A stretch of 64,000 nucleotides of DNA from Heterobasidion occidentale (taxonomy: Eukaryota; Basidiomycota; Agaricomycetes; Russulales; Bondarzewiaceae), in NCBI GenBank assembly GCA_039111635.1, contig JBCAQO010000013.1, forward strand, positions 1 through 64,000, given 5' to 3'. Each line of letters begins with the position of its first letter. Position 1 is the first letter of the stretch. The notes under the pieces were generated by a model. It did not search any database. It worked only from the letters and a program-made list of their open reading frames with translations, and had not been told where the DNA came from. The position numbers were made by a program, and so were the translations under genes. Of this stretch, positions 18,443-30,990 are shown piece after piece.

Positions 18443-21400
18443 TAGGCGCGACTGGTCCTGGCGCCCCGGGTTCTCCGTCTGGCTGAACGCAAAGCCGCGA
18501 TTGCGCCGCATGCGCTGGACGGCGCACACCTTCTTGATCGCCTTTTGGAACCTGTCCGCGGGGGGTGGTCAGCAGGCAACACGCGCGCGGGGACGGTACG
18601 CACTGTTCCTGCCGCGGCCGGCAGTCATGGATGTTATACTTTTGGATCTCCTGCGCGATGTGGTACGACGCGGGCATGTACGTGCGCTGGTAGCTGTGCG
18701 CCCCGTGAGCGTCGGCGCGCATGCGAAAAGGAAACGGAGGACGCACTACTTCCAAACCAGGTCCCGACTGAGACAACACGCCGGGACGAGCAAGGGCATA
18801 AAGTAGAACACGGCGTCGGTCCAGAGCCTCGGGACCAGCCCTTGATACTCGAGGGAAAAGCCGATGACGGGGGCGACGACGGCGTACAAGGGCAGGAAGA
18901 GCATGGTTAACGCGAAAGACCCGGGGATCGCTGCGGTTGGACGCGCTCAGAGAAGAAAACACGAGGAAACAGGAGGACGACGTACCGGCCACGGTGTACT
19001 TTGTTCACAGGCTGTGGAGGGCACGGTCTTTCAGTTCGTTCCGGTGAAGAGGCAGAGGCACCCACTCGGACACCAGGGCCGCTTTTCCCAGGACGGTCAG
19101 GAGCACCGCGAGATAGAGCATGGTCCCCCAGTACCAGTGGCCAGAGTCAAGCCCGGTCGCCTGCTTGAGGTCGCCCCAAAACAGGATGACGGAGAACCCA
19201 AACAAGACCTGCGGAGGAGACGTGAGGGCGGGAGGAGAGACGCGCCGGGAACGGGGCTGCTTACCACACTGTGATAGAGGGCATTGAGGACCCAGAGCCA
19301 AAACGCGGTCTTTGTGAAAAACACGTTTGCTGCCCGAGCATGTATAGCTGCGGATAGCGATCGAGGATGCGGGCCGAGACGAATTGGTCAAAGACGCCGA
19401 TAACGAGCGGCGGGAGGACGGTGAAGACGACGTTGTACAAGGACAGGGTCCAGGACTTGTACGTGATCTGGCCTGAAAAGTTGTTGAAGAACGAGAACTG
19501 CGGTGAGGGCGTCAGACGATAACAGGGAGAACGGGACGTGACGAACGCAGAACTGGGTCATGTACAGCACGATGTTCTTGTAGAAGAGTCTGCGCGAGGG
19601 ATGTGAGCCGCGAACGCACGCATGCGGGCACGTCACGCACAGAGAATGAGCTTTGACAGGCGCTGGTAGCTCCAGGCCCCGTGGACCAAGAGCAGCTTCT
19701 TGAGGAAGCGAAACTGTGAGATGGCGATGTCGGCGGAGCGCGCAGCTTGCAGGCCCTGCACGGCGTTGGTCAGGCTCGCGTGTCAGCGGGGGCGGGCGGG
19801 AAGACTTGCCTCGACGCCAAAGATGCCGATGCCGACGTGGGCAGCCTGAATCATGCTGACGTCGTTAGCGCCGTCACCGATGGCCAAGAGGATGGACTTT
19901 TGGTTTTTCTTGACGAGCTTGACGACGAGTGCCTTTTGGAGCGGGGACACGCGGCCTAGAAATGATCTTCTGTCAGCGCCGGCGCGGGTGGACAGGGAGT
20001 GACGGACAGCAGATGACGGCCTTGCACATGATGGCGAGTTCGAGGAAGGTCTTCGACAGCTCCTTTTCGAGCGCGTACGACAGGCTCTTACCGTCTGAGC
20101 GGGCGCGCGTCAACAAAGCACGACGACGGAGGAGAGCAACGCAAGGCAGCGCACCGATGATGAGAGCGAGCTCTTCCAGCTCGCCCGAGCTGCGCTGGCT
20201 CTTGATGGCGGTGAGACGGCGCTCGAGAGTGGTCTTGGTGTCGTGCATGGTCTCCTCGTTGATGACGACCTGTCGCGCTCACCCGGTCGGACGGCCGCGC
20301 AGGGACGAGAGCGAGCGGCTCACCATGTTCATCGACTCTGTGATCAGACGGCAGGACATGCCGATGTTGACCGCTGTCTCCTTCCTGTCGCCGGTCAAGA
20401 CCCAGACCTAGGCGGGGTGGGGCGAGTGAGCGAGGAGGAGATGTTCGGGCGCCGGGCGGGGAAACGCACCTTTATGCCGGCCATCTGGAGGGTGTGGATG
20501 GCGTCGGGGACGCCCTCCTGGAGCTTGTCCTCGAAGGCGGTCGCGCCGAGGAGGAACATGTCGCGCTCGATGATCTCGGCGGCCTTGTCGAGGGCGTCGC
20601 CGCGGCCGTTGATGGTGGCGGCGGCCAGGTCGTAGACGGCGGACCACTGCTTGTACTCGGACTCTGGGATGTCGCGGTAGGCGATGCAGAGCGTGCGCAG
20701 ACCCTCGGTCGCGTAGTCCTGCATGGGCGGGTCAGCGTCAGCGGTCGGCGTGCCGTCAATGGGCGGCGGGGCTCTCACCTCGAGGTGCACGAGAGTCTTT
20801 TCGCTGTAGGGCTGAACCTTGCTGAGGCGCTCAAAGATGTCGGTGTCGGTGCCCTTGCAGTAGAGCTTGATGCGGCCGTCGGGAGCGCGGACGACGGTGG
20901 ACATGCGCTTGCGGGTTGAGTTGGACTCGCAGACGTTGAGGATCTGGAACTCTTGGGACACGCCGAGGACGTCGACAAAGATGGACTTGGGCTTGCGGGT
21001 CTGGAACGGATGTCAGACGAGATACAGGACGGGTGACGGGCGCACGCACACGAAACTGGAAGCCGAGGAGCTCCGCGCCGGCGACGAGGGCGGCCTCATC
21101 GGGGCTGCTGGCCCGGTAGTGTATCTTGCCGTCCTTGAGCTCGGGGATGACGGTGTGGCAGACGGCGAGGAGGGTGAGAGACTTGACGAGGACATCGCGT
21201 TCCCTGGCGGGGGTGGGGGCGGCGGTGTCGAGGAAGGGGTTGGCGCCTGCGCCGTCGAGGATGGCGCGCATGTCCTTAAAGGTGCGCCAGGTGTCCTTAC
21301 CCTCGGCGGCGTCGACGGCGTCGCGCCGGGACTCGTCGACCTCGTCGCGTAGGCGGTACCGCTGACGGACTCGACGGAGTAGCAACGGATCTCCATCTCG

Positions 21401-22417
21401 TTGCAGGTGAGGGTGCCCGTCTTGTCGGAAAAGACGTACTCGATCTGGCTGAGCTCCCCGACGAGGGAGGAGGTGCGGCAGAGGGCGGGGGTGTCCGTCT
21501 TGGCGTAGTACATGTCGAGGTCCGAGTCGATGAGTTGTGCCTGTTGGAACTTGACGACCTCCATGGTAACGATGAGGGAGATGGGGATCGGGTTGTTGTA
21601 GAGGATGATGAACGTCAAGATGTCTGACGGGGCGGGTCTGACGGGGCGGACCAGGCCGAGATGGGCCACTCACCTTCGATGAAGCCCGTGGCTGTGGAGG
21701 AGGGCGTGAGAGGGACGCGGACGAGGGAAAGAAGGAGCGCGACGCACCCCGACCGGAGAGGGACGTGGTCTCGAGCAGATACCATTGCTTGTCCGCAAAG
21801 AACCTGCGCGGCCGCGAGTCAGCCAGGGGCGAGGAACAACGGAAGAGGGACGCACCGAGTGAATGCTACTGCTGATAGTGGAGCCGAGGGAGAGAGCGAG
21901 CAGGAGGATAAACAGGAAATACAATCTGCACGTTGACCTGTCGCTCAACAGCGGTGCGTTTGATGGGGGCGGCGCTTGAGAACGGGCGGTCAGCGACGGC
22001 GCGGACGAGCGTGGGCGCGACTCATGTGGCGTTGCGCATGAGCTTTGTCTCGTGGCCGGTGAAGACGACGAAGCCGTAGGCCCAAAGGGTGTCGCGGATC
22101 TGGGCGCCGCGGAGGAGCATCTGGTCGGGACTGAGCGGGACCTGCATTGGGAATCCCCGGGCGGTGGTGAGATCGAGGGTGCCCTCGTAGGTGTAGAGAG
22201 AGTTGTCGGGGTGCTCTGATCGGAGAGAGCCACGGAGGGCAGTGACGAGGTGAGGTGCGGTGAGGGAGGCGGTGTGGGGCGAGGCCTGTTTGATTTTGAG
22301 ATTTGTTTCGCTGGGAGAGGGGTCAGGGAAAGCGGAGCGCAAGGAGAGGGCGGGGGCGCACCCGCCGAGGTTTGAGGTTTCGATAAAGCAGAGGCCCTCT
22401 GGCTCGGAGGAGCTGAT
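18383..22417 (-). pseudogene. DRS2-like P4-ATPase (phospholipid flippase), truncated at both ends
   Basis: P4-ATPases flip aminophospholipids to the cytosolic leaflet, in yeast Drs2 at the trans-Golgi. Recognisable homology begins at SSSEPEGLCFIETSNL (22417); the N-terminus, TM1-2 and the start of the A domain are absent. Downstream, in many short exons, are GGETNLKIKQ (family DGET), the catalytic [11 protein letters not shown] (about 21420), [50 protein letters not shown], and the TM region up to TYMPASYHIAQEIQKYN and GFAFSQTEN. Family C-termini continue after QDQSRL; here coding runs about 20 codons into the satellite repeat and stops at 18383. Exon joins look intact, so decay may be recent. 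A spliced product from an upstream promoter cannot be excluded. Confidence 0.8.
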
Positions 22418-22770
22418 GGTTGTGGCGAGCCAGGCTGCCGCAGACAGCACGCGGCCGTTTCTGCAACATGCACGACTCGTCCACTGCGGAGCCCTAGATG
22501 CTTGGTTCGTCCGCTGTGGAGTCTTCAACATTGAGCTTCGCTAATGCATCGGTCTAGAGGTCAGCGCGCCGTGTTCATGTTGTGGTGCAGCAGGTAGTGG
22601 TCGAGCGCACTGGGTGGCGGGTGTGCGTGGCGTCGAGGGCAGGACCGTGAACAGTCGAGGGGAAGCAGGTCGAGGGAGGGGACGCGACGTCCGAGCCTAG
22701 CGGTGGCAGTGCCAACCTTAGCGCTCTGAGAGCTTTTCCGCACCCTCTCGTCTACCTTAACACATCGAAC
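22418..22770. other. Spacer between flippase remnant and peptidase gene
   Basis: No flippase homology and no convincing ORF. It should contain the promoter of the plus-strand peptidase gene at 22771. Confidence 0.4.
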
Positions 22771-24859
22771 ATGGATCCTTCAAGTGAGAGCTACCGTATT
22801 TTCCCTCGATTATCCCACTGACCAACATCTTTCTAAGCTTTTCCATACACCAATGAGGAATTAGATGCAGCTGGTCTTCGGGGTGAAGGCAAGTCCCTTA
22901 GTCAACTTGTGTGTCTATCCCACATTTACCATCTCTCTCGAAGGTGTTTCCATGTTTGCCATACAAGCAATGGAGACGATGATGGAGCACCCTGAACTCC
23001 TAAGCAAGTCCCTTAGCTTCTTTCTGCATCTGTACCACACTTACCACTTTGTGTTTAGATCTGTCTCTGTTCACGCTCGAATGTATCAACTACTCGGGCC
23101 ATCACAAGACTATTTCCTCACCCTTGCCAACCGTTAGCGAGGCGTCCTCCTATGCCTCTACACTCACCCTCGCCTCGGACGCCACTGCTGTCGCTCCATA
23201 CGTTCTCTCAGACTGGGAGAGGACCACCTATTACAACGGTATCTCTCCCGACCATCCTGAGCTCCTCTATCGCTCGGATCTCCTTGAAAATCCCTTTCCT
23301 GTTGCTATGGGTAGACACTCTCATCTCCCTACCAAGACCGTCTACGGAGTCTTTAACACTCCTCTCAATGCTGTCTGGGACACTGTTGCTCCCCAAATCT
23401 GCGAGATCTTGAAAGCTCGGAAGATTCTTTACTCGGCCATCCAGACAGCTCGTTTTGTTACCCACGGAGAGGATGGGAAGGATACTCTCGGTCCTGTTGT
23501 AATTTGGATTGCGACCCATCCCACTACCACCACTGCCAAGAATGCACACGACGCTTCACCAGACATTCTCGCCCTTCTCAAGGATAATGGAGTCGAGGGT
23601 GCGGTAGTTGAGTGGTATGAGGGAGCTGTAGAGAGGCTGTCAGGTCCACAACTTTTGCGTGTCACCGACAAGACTAACCCCACCCACTATGTCCGTCGCT
23701 TTCTCACTGCTACGCTCGGCATGCCTATCACTACTGCGGAGGGGGAGGCCGCTGATGCCCAGGGCAGCGTCACACTATTCTTCCACGAGAACAAGGACAA
23801 GCGCGGCAACCCTAGTGCCAAGGTCTTTGGTGTTAGCAACTGTCACGTTCTCCGTGACGTCACCACTGTCTCGTACGAGTTCAAGGGCGCTGGTGCACCT
23901 CCCCAGCACGTTCGACTTGCTGGACTCCGTCGATTCCAGTGCGGCCTCAATGAGATCAGGACCTGCATTGCTGGCTACGGAACTGAAGCTGACCTCTTGG
24001 CTAGGGAGATTGCTGAGTTGGAGGTGAAGCTGAAGAGCGAGGACCCGGAGGAGGCGGCGGAGGATGAGGCAGCCGTAGATATTAAGCGGGGGGAGTTGGT
24101 TCAAGTGAAGAAGAATATTGGCATACTCGAGGCCTTCTACAAAGACACTAACAACCAGTGGGGTGATGTTGCGCGCCGAAACATCGGCCATGTCGATTGG
24201 GCTCCCAAGATCTCTGTCGACGTCGAGGGTCACAACTACACCAAGGACATTGGTACGTTCGAGGTTGATGCGGCGAGGTTCAAGGCCCAGTTCAAGGGCA
24301 ATGTCGTCGACTTAGGTGCGTTTCGCCTCATCATTCTCATAAACACGTCGTCTCAGAAAAAACCCCTTCAGGAGACAAGTTTAGTTCGCGGCAACTCACC
24401 AAAATGTTCTACCCTCAAAGTGTCGGCAGGACGACATTCAAGTTCCCCACAAATCGCCAGCTCAGGATCAACGGTTGTGTCACGCGCAAGCTCCTGGCTG
24501 TTCCTGACTGTTTCGACAGCAATAACCAGCCCTGTCTTATCGTCATGAAGGATGGTAACACCACCGACCTCACGGTTGGACGCTACGCTGGCCTGGAGGC
24601 TTACCTTTGCGATGACTTAGGCGTCGAGTCCGTCGAACTCGCCATCTATAACTACGATAAGGATTCCGGCCCATTCTCCGCCAAGGGCGACTCAGGCTCG
24701 CTCATCTTCGATGGCGAAGGTCGTATGGTCGGTATTCTCCACTCTGGGATGCCGATAGGCGGGAGCAACCACGTCACCTACGCCACCCCCGCCTGGTGGG
24801 CCATCGAGCAACTCAAACTCAAGTATCCGCATGCCGACTTCACCCGCACCACCTTCTAA
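22771..24859 (+). CDS. Trypsin-like serine peptidase-domain protein, cytosolic type
   Basis: My model: exons 22771-22783, 22838-22888, 22944-23003, 23059-24315 and 24372-24859. Exons sum to 1869 nt, 622 codons plus stop, in phase. Introns 2 and 3 are GC-AG, both 55 nt. The N-terminal 200 residues carry no domain I recognise (GRHSHLPTKTVYGVF, ILKARKILYSAI). The peptidase part shows GVSNCHVL, a likely catalytic His, and GDSGSLIFDGEGRMVGILHS, the catalytic Ser block; the Asp is not obvious, perhaps GHVDW. A charged helix (AEDEAAVDIKRGEL) splits the two. No signal peptide, so it probably acts inside the cell. Similar fold use is known in fungal proteins of unknown role; substrate unknown. Confidence 0.75.
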
Positions 24860-26509
24860 ACTCGAACACAGTCGTCGGCCATCTGCTCTCCCATCACCCG
24901 CTCCTTCTTACCTTCCACTATGCCCCCTACTTCTTCTTTCTGCAATTGTTCTCATTTCTTGATCCCCCCTTCCTGGCTGTGATGTCTTCCCCCTCCCTGA
25001 CTGCGGTTTCTCCTCGTTTTTTGACTGCCGGTTGTTGGTTCAGATGCATGTTTACACCGTTGATTCCCTGTTCATGTGCGTCCTTTCTTCCATCTCATCC
25101 CTTCGTGTTGATAACAACAGTCTTGACGTCTAGGTCTTCAGCGAACTTGCACGCTTTGTTTGTTCCTTCGACTTAGTCTTGGCTCTCTACGCTTGTTGTC
25201 TATCGGTTGGTTGTCGGTCATGATGGATGCCTTGACCGGTGAATCACTGCCTTGGTTCTTTTCTCTTCTCTACCTCGTTCTTCCATACTTATATTTAACG
25301 ACCTTGACGTCTAGGCCCTGGATTGGTGGACTCATCGTTCAGGTATGTCTTGTCCTCTTCTCGTTTCTCGATCCGTGCAGCTAATGGCTCTCATCGACGG
25401 TTTGGACCCTTAGACTCGTAGATTTGTCGCGTCGATCGCTGTAGCTTCTCGTTGTTTGAACACTCGCAACTTCCGTGTACTATCAATCCCTTTCTCAACT
25501 TGTATTTTTCTCTCTTCCCTAGCCATTAGGGAAACGGTCCTCCTCTATGTCTACATTAGACTTTTTTCTTAGACCCCTCTCCCCCCAAATCCTGGCTGTA
25601 TAATGTATATTAGAGCTATTTGAGCTAAGTAGAGCTCAAAGTTTCGGAACTTTGACGGATACATTGAGCTTAATCGAGCATAATCATGCATAATTGCATT
25701 GAATCATAAGGACCATTAGAGAAAATTATTATCATTTCAGAACTATTATACGTACATGAGAGCCATGTGCATGTAAGAGTATATAACGATACACCTCATT
25801 GCTTGATAGTAGCATCCATTATTCTTCGTGATCAGGACAAAGACTTGGTTTACACCTGCAACGACAGGGCATCCCAACATGCTCTCGCCGCGGCAGGGGA
25901 AGCGACTTGAGATTTGAGGTGCGACTTGGCTTTCTTGAAGAGCAAGAGCACACGGGTTTGAGTCGGCGGACTGCAGGCGTTTGTGGCCAGGCTGCCTGGT
26001 TACTCAATGTGTTGGCCTCAGCCAAGGCCACGGTGCCATCCAGCACGGAAGATGACAACGTAATAGCACAGGCACGCGGACGCGACAACATCGGCAGACT
26101 GCAAGCACGGGAGGTGCGAGGCGTGCAAGTCATCCGCCGGAACAGGCATTGATGAGGCGTTTTTGCCTACTCGTTGAGACCAAGGAAGCCTAGGACCAGG
26201 GAAATTGTCTCATAACCCCTCTTAGCTTTTCAGGTTAGAATGCGGAGCCATGCCAAGTCGCTGTCACACTACAACAAAAAAAATCGATATCAACTATGAT
26301 AAGTTAGTCATCCTGTGCCAGAACCTTGCCCGAAGACATACTGTTTTGAATGCTCGTAAAGAAAAGAGTAAAATATCAAGATCCTAGCATAGTATCATAA
26401 TGTGACAGAAGATACAACAACATATTACGCCACTTATCCGGCCTCCATATTGTACAACAGCACAAGGCTCCGCCAAGGCCGAAGATACTACAGATGAGGA
26501 GGAACACAG
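24860..26509. other. Intergenic, nothing recognised
   Basis: Pyrimidine-rich 3' flank of the peptidase gene, then AT-rich DNA (25600-25800). Short open frames near 25820-26150 have no recognisable homology or good splice structure. Confidence 0.5.
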
Positions 26510-29224
26510 TCATTGCAGCTCGCTGTTCTCCAAATTTGTCGCGTATCGCCCGCTGGCAAATCCCTCCCCTTTGCTTGGCTGGTGATCGTCAGTTTCATTC
26601 GCGTACGCTGAGATGTAATCAAATTGGTCATCCTCCACGACCGCAGGCGGACTCTGTGTCTGCGCAGGAGAAACGGGGAGCGGCTGCGACTGGCTGAGGG
26701 ACGCAGACGACCCGTGTCCACCAGGACGCAGCGCGTATGGTGAGCTAGGCAAGCCGCGCTTCTTGAAACTGAGAGGGCTTGTGTCAGTGGCCGATGGCGC
26801 TGATCCCGCGGAGAAAGATCCTTCTGATGGGACACGATTCTGAGGACGGCGGAATGCTGCGGCAGAGATAGTGCGCATCCCAGAAGGAGGGGGCGGAGGT
26901 GGAGTGACGTGTGGTCTGGAAAAGGACAATTTAGGCGAAGTTGATGGCGAGGTGCCCAAGCCGACGGCGGGGTATTCTGGAGGCGTGCGATAGGGCTGGG
27001 GCGTTGCGAAGTTAGAATCAGACTGAGGAGACGACACAGGGGCTGGAGGTGGAAGGGAGATAGACGGCGGCGGCGGCGGCGGCTGAGGAGCATGTATCGG
27101 CGAGGAGGGTAGGTTTGGCGAAGGAACATTGGGAGAGGATGAGCGGCGAGGAGCCAGAGGTTCGACGGGACTCCTGGGTGTAGGCGAAATGCCCTCACGG
27201 TCGCGGTTACGGGTGAAGGGCGATGTAGGATGGGAAGGCGAGTCAGTCTGTCGAGGAGAGCTAGGGCTGGGAGCATTCATTGACGCGGTGGAAAGTGGCG
27301 GTGGCGGAGGAGGAAGAGGGTGCGATGGACTTGAAGGAGTAGGCTGGGCAGAGGGGCTTGGAAGAGCAGGCGGATGTGGAGGACTGAAAGTGAGGGCATC
27401 CAGTTCTCGCGAAACTTCACGGGCCGCTGCAGCGTTCAAAGCCTTCTCTTCATCTAAATCAAGGGTTGGTGCCATTGGAGGGGACGCAGGCCTGTGCTGT
27501 CCTGATGGCTCGGGAGATGGCAAGGGCGATCCGGATGCTAGAGAACAGTCAATTACTGGGTGCGTAACGCCAATTGGATTATGTGTAGCTCACGAACCGA
27601 TGTCTAGGCCATTTGCGAATGATTGTCGCTGCGGGGTCTTCAACTCGACAGGGCGCGACGCAAATCTCAATCTCCGCTCGGCCTTCGAAGGCTCCATCCA
27701 CGGCAACTGACTATCCTCCTGATCTTCGTTTACCCTCTGCTGGCTGTACTCGCCATAGGATAGACCTTGAATAGCGGGAGGAGCTGCACCGGGCGGCGGG
27801 CCAGCGGGAGGCGCATATTCTTGCGAGAACGGAGGAGCGACGAGGTCGTACGATGGCGCAGGTCCGTCGGGTTCCAGCGGTAAATGAGCACTAGGTGCCT
27901 TCTCGCTCGTGTCAACACGCGGGCTGCCAAGAGCCTCAGCAACTGAGCTCGAGAAGCTCTGGTTCATATTCCTTTCATTTCCCTCACTGAGTGGGGACGT
28001 CAGCATGCCCGGTCGCCCGCCTCTCACAGGGAAAGTCGCGAATTGGCCACCGGCGCCTCGGACAGCAGAGACATCTAGGCTGCTGGGGGAATCACCGTTC
28101 TCGGAAAGCAAAGGTAGCGACGATAACGTCTGTGAGTGAGACACATCTCCTTGGGAAGAAAGCGCCCCGAGTTCATTGACCTGAAGGCCCGACGCATTGC
28201 CAGGGTTGAACCGATCCGGCTCAGGCATAGTCATATACATGCCCATGAAACTGGAATCATCTTGTGGCGCATCTGTCGGGTGCGGCAGGCGATATTCGTT
28301 CGAGGCATTCTCGGGGAGTCGATCAGAGGGTGGGTACCCGTTGAAGGCGATCTGTGATAGCGCTTGCTGTGCTTCAGCAACATACTTTTCTGTGGTCTGA
28401 TTGCCGGTGTAGTATGACCGCGGTCCACCAGGCTGTGTCAGATCCTGAGGAATTTCTGAGATCAAGAGTTTTCCGGCCTCGCCGATGATCTAGTCCTCGT
28501 CAGACCAGTATGCTGACAGAAACCCGGCGAGATACGCACAACGCCTTTCCTAGAGAGCTCCTCTATCCCTCCAAATTTCAAAGTCATCCATGATTTTGTA
28601 GCTGAACGTTTCAAGTCCCCGAGCTTCGCTTCGTCAGTCATTATCTGCGAGTCCAAGCTCCTGATCTCGTCTCGCAGCTGATTGAGCAAATCGGTCTGCG
28701 CCTGCAGGTTTTTGTGCTCCGGGTTCATCTTGTGGAGTTTTCGCTCGGCCGAGTCCGCTTTGGAGGCGACGGTCTTACGCCGGCGTTTGAGTTCGTCCAA
28801 GCTTTCTTCGCCGGTCCGTACGGATTTCATGTGGTCGCGAATGCTCTGCTCATGGGAGGCAAATTTTGAGATCGCGGAGGAGAAGTGGGAGAGAATGGCG
28901 GTGGAGCAGCTCAGGGTATCCTGAAACATAGTCTGCATAAGGAGAAGATAACACGGACGATATTAAAAACTCACACCTAAGTCCTCGCCTTCACCGAGGC
29001 CCCAGTTTCTCAACGCTTCCGACGCCTTTGTAAGATCCCCACTCAGCTTTACGAGACTGTCTGGTCGTCAAGCATGGAAAACCGAGCGAGGGCTGGAGGA
29101 CGCACGATTGAACAATGGCCTTCTCCGCTGTGATCAGGTCCTGTAAGGGCCTGAGGTCCTTGTTGCCGCCTAATGCTGGTATAACAGAGTTATGCGCAAT
29201 TCGAGTTGCGGCTGTTTTGAACAT
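26510..29224 (-). CDS. Eisosome Pil1/Lsp1-family protein with long proline-rich tail
   Basis: Pil1 proteins are BAR-domain membrane scaffolds that form eisosomes under the plasma membrane. The start MFKTAATRIAHNSVIPALGG (29224) is the family N-terminus, followed by NKDLRPLQDLITAEKAI, a split SLVKLSGDLTKASEALRNWG exon, IRDHMKSVRTGEESLDELKRR, KMNPEHKNLQAQTDLLN and SWMTLKFGGIEELSRKGV. After an intron come IIGEAGKLLISEIPQDL and an extension of about 600 residues, rich in Ser, Pro and Gly (28465-26510). Yeast Pil1 has only about 340 residues, so the tail is a large addition of unknown role. The exon joins near 28500 and 27590 (GLDI-ASGSPLPSPEP) keep frame. Confidence 0.85.
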
Positions 29225-30990
29225 CGTGTACGCGGGTGGAGAGGAGGAAGTGACGTCTCCGTCCCACTGTCACTGCAATTGACGGAAGGCCCGGAGATCA
29301 GGTGATTTTGATTGAGTAAAAATCGCTTACGCACAACTTTGATAGATTCTGACCGTCCTCACGCGGCCTCACGCTCTATACCCTACGTTGTGAGCGTCCA
29401 AGGAGACATACATGTGAATGGCAGCATTCAGTGGGCGTGATCAGGCGTGATCTCACTTTGTGCACCTTTTGATGTGAGTTTTAACATCTGAAGTAACATT
29501 AGAATTCCGGGGTTTGTGACCGTTCCATCTCTCCAACTCGTATCCTAACATTAGAGATCCTCTAGGTAATGTTCATCTACAGCTAGCGACGGTTTCAAAC
29601 TGTACCGCACGGTTCAATACCTTTTGAGCCGATCCTGAGCGTGTCTACTAGCGTCGACACGTCCGAATCACTTCTTGAAGTGATCGTTGACGTTTCGTCA
29701 GGATGGAAGTGTGAGCGATAGACAGATCTGGTTCAAAGAGGGGCACCTAATGATCTGGTCGGATAGTACGCACAGATCTGGTAGGAAAGAAGAAGTTACC
29801 AAGTAAGCGATTCAAGACTCAACTTACCCTAGCTCTTACGTCTCACAGATCGTGTTTGCGCATGACACCAGGGAACGTTCATTATCCCGTGTTTCAATCA
29901 CTCGAAATTAAGCTCACAATCGTTCTCTGCTGACAAGAACATATTAACTAGAATTATCACGATCTGCACTTCTGCCAATACCCTTGACCTCTCTGAGGCA
30001 CTGGTTGTACCTCTGGACGTCTTGGTCACATGTATCCACGCATCGGCACCGAGCTGCAAGCAAACGACGTGCGTCGCTCTCCTTCAATCACCAAGATTTC
30101 CTGTGCCGCCTTGTTTAATCGCTGAGCGGCTCAAACGTCTCCATCACCTGCACCTACCGCAAGGGCTGTTCACCGGGTAAGCCGCGTGCGGAGACGAGGG
30201 TTGGGGAACTAGATGCTTCAGCGTCGTCATGGGCTGGATGAGTCGACGATGAGCCCTTTGTGACTTCGCTCTACAATTTTCGCGTAAAGGCCTCACTAAC
30301 CGTCTCCGGTACCTTATAGCATACGCATTTTATAATGCAGATTATACCGTACTCATCGACCTGAACATCCTGCCTTGTCTCACTTTTTGCAGATAATAAC
30401 AGGCGCCCAGTACATAACCTTGAATGCTTTGCATCATATTGGGACGTACCTGTGACTATCAAGGCATATCAGCATGCTCAACTCGTGTTCCCGGTTTGCT
30501 AAAGTAGTGCGCGTCGAACCACGCTCGGCTGTTCACAGATACTGACTTGGAGGTGGACAGTACGATTGTCAGGCTCCCTTTTTTGACTATGAGGTCGTAG
30601 TCATGTATATCTTGTCATCCTGACCGATCTCCGTTACGCAAGATGAAGTGGATCACTCGAGGGTGATTTTCTCGGGGTTCCTTTTGCTGATCATCGTCCT
30701 CAGTTTATAGTCGACGCTGGAGGATGTCGTACGGACGTGCTGCGCAGATGTGCTAACGTTCGTCATAAGATCGACAGTCTGCAGAGCGCAACATGGTAAC
30801 CTTTCCCCCATTGGTTGATCACTGTCATTATCATGAAGCCTCCACGTTCCGCAGCGCAATGGTTCGTGCACATCTGTATGAACTTCATCAAGAGGTACTG
30901 ACAAAGACAGACATATATAATAGATGACACTTATTACTCAACTCATCACCCGCGCAGGTCCCTCTGAGCTTTGATATCTTCCACATAGAT
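29225..30990. other. Intergenic, nothing recognised
   Basis: 1.77 kb between divergent genes (Pil1-like on minus, dehydrogenase on plus). Short open frames only, without homology or start context. Must contain both promoters. Confidence 0.5.

Noticed and set aside
25819..26152. Overlapping frames on both strands, Cys/Arg rich
   Set aside because: Codon content looks like noise, with no homology or promoter context.
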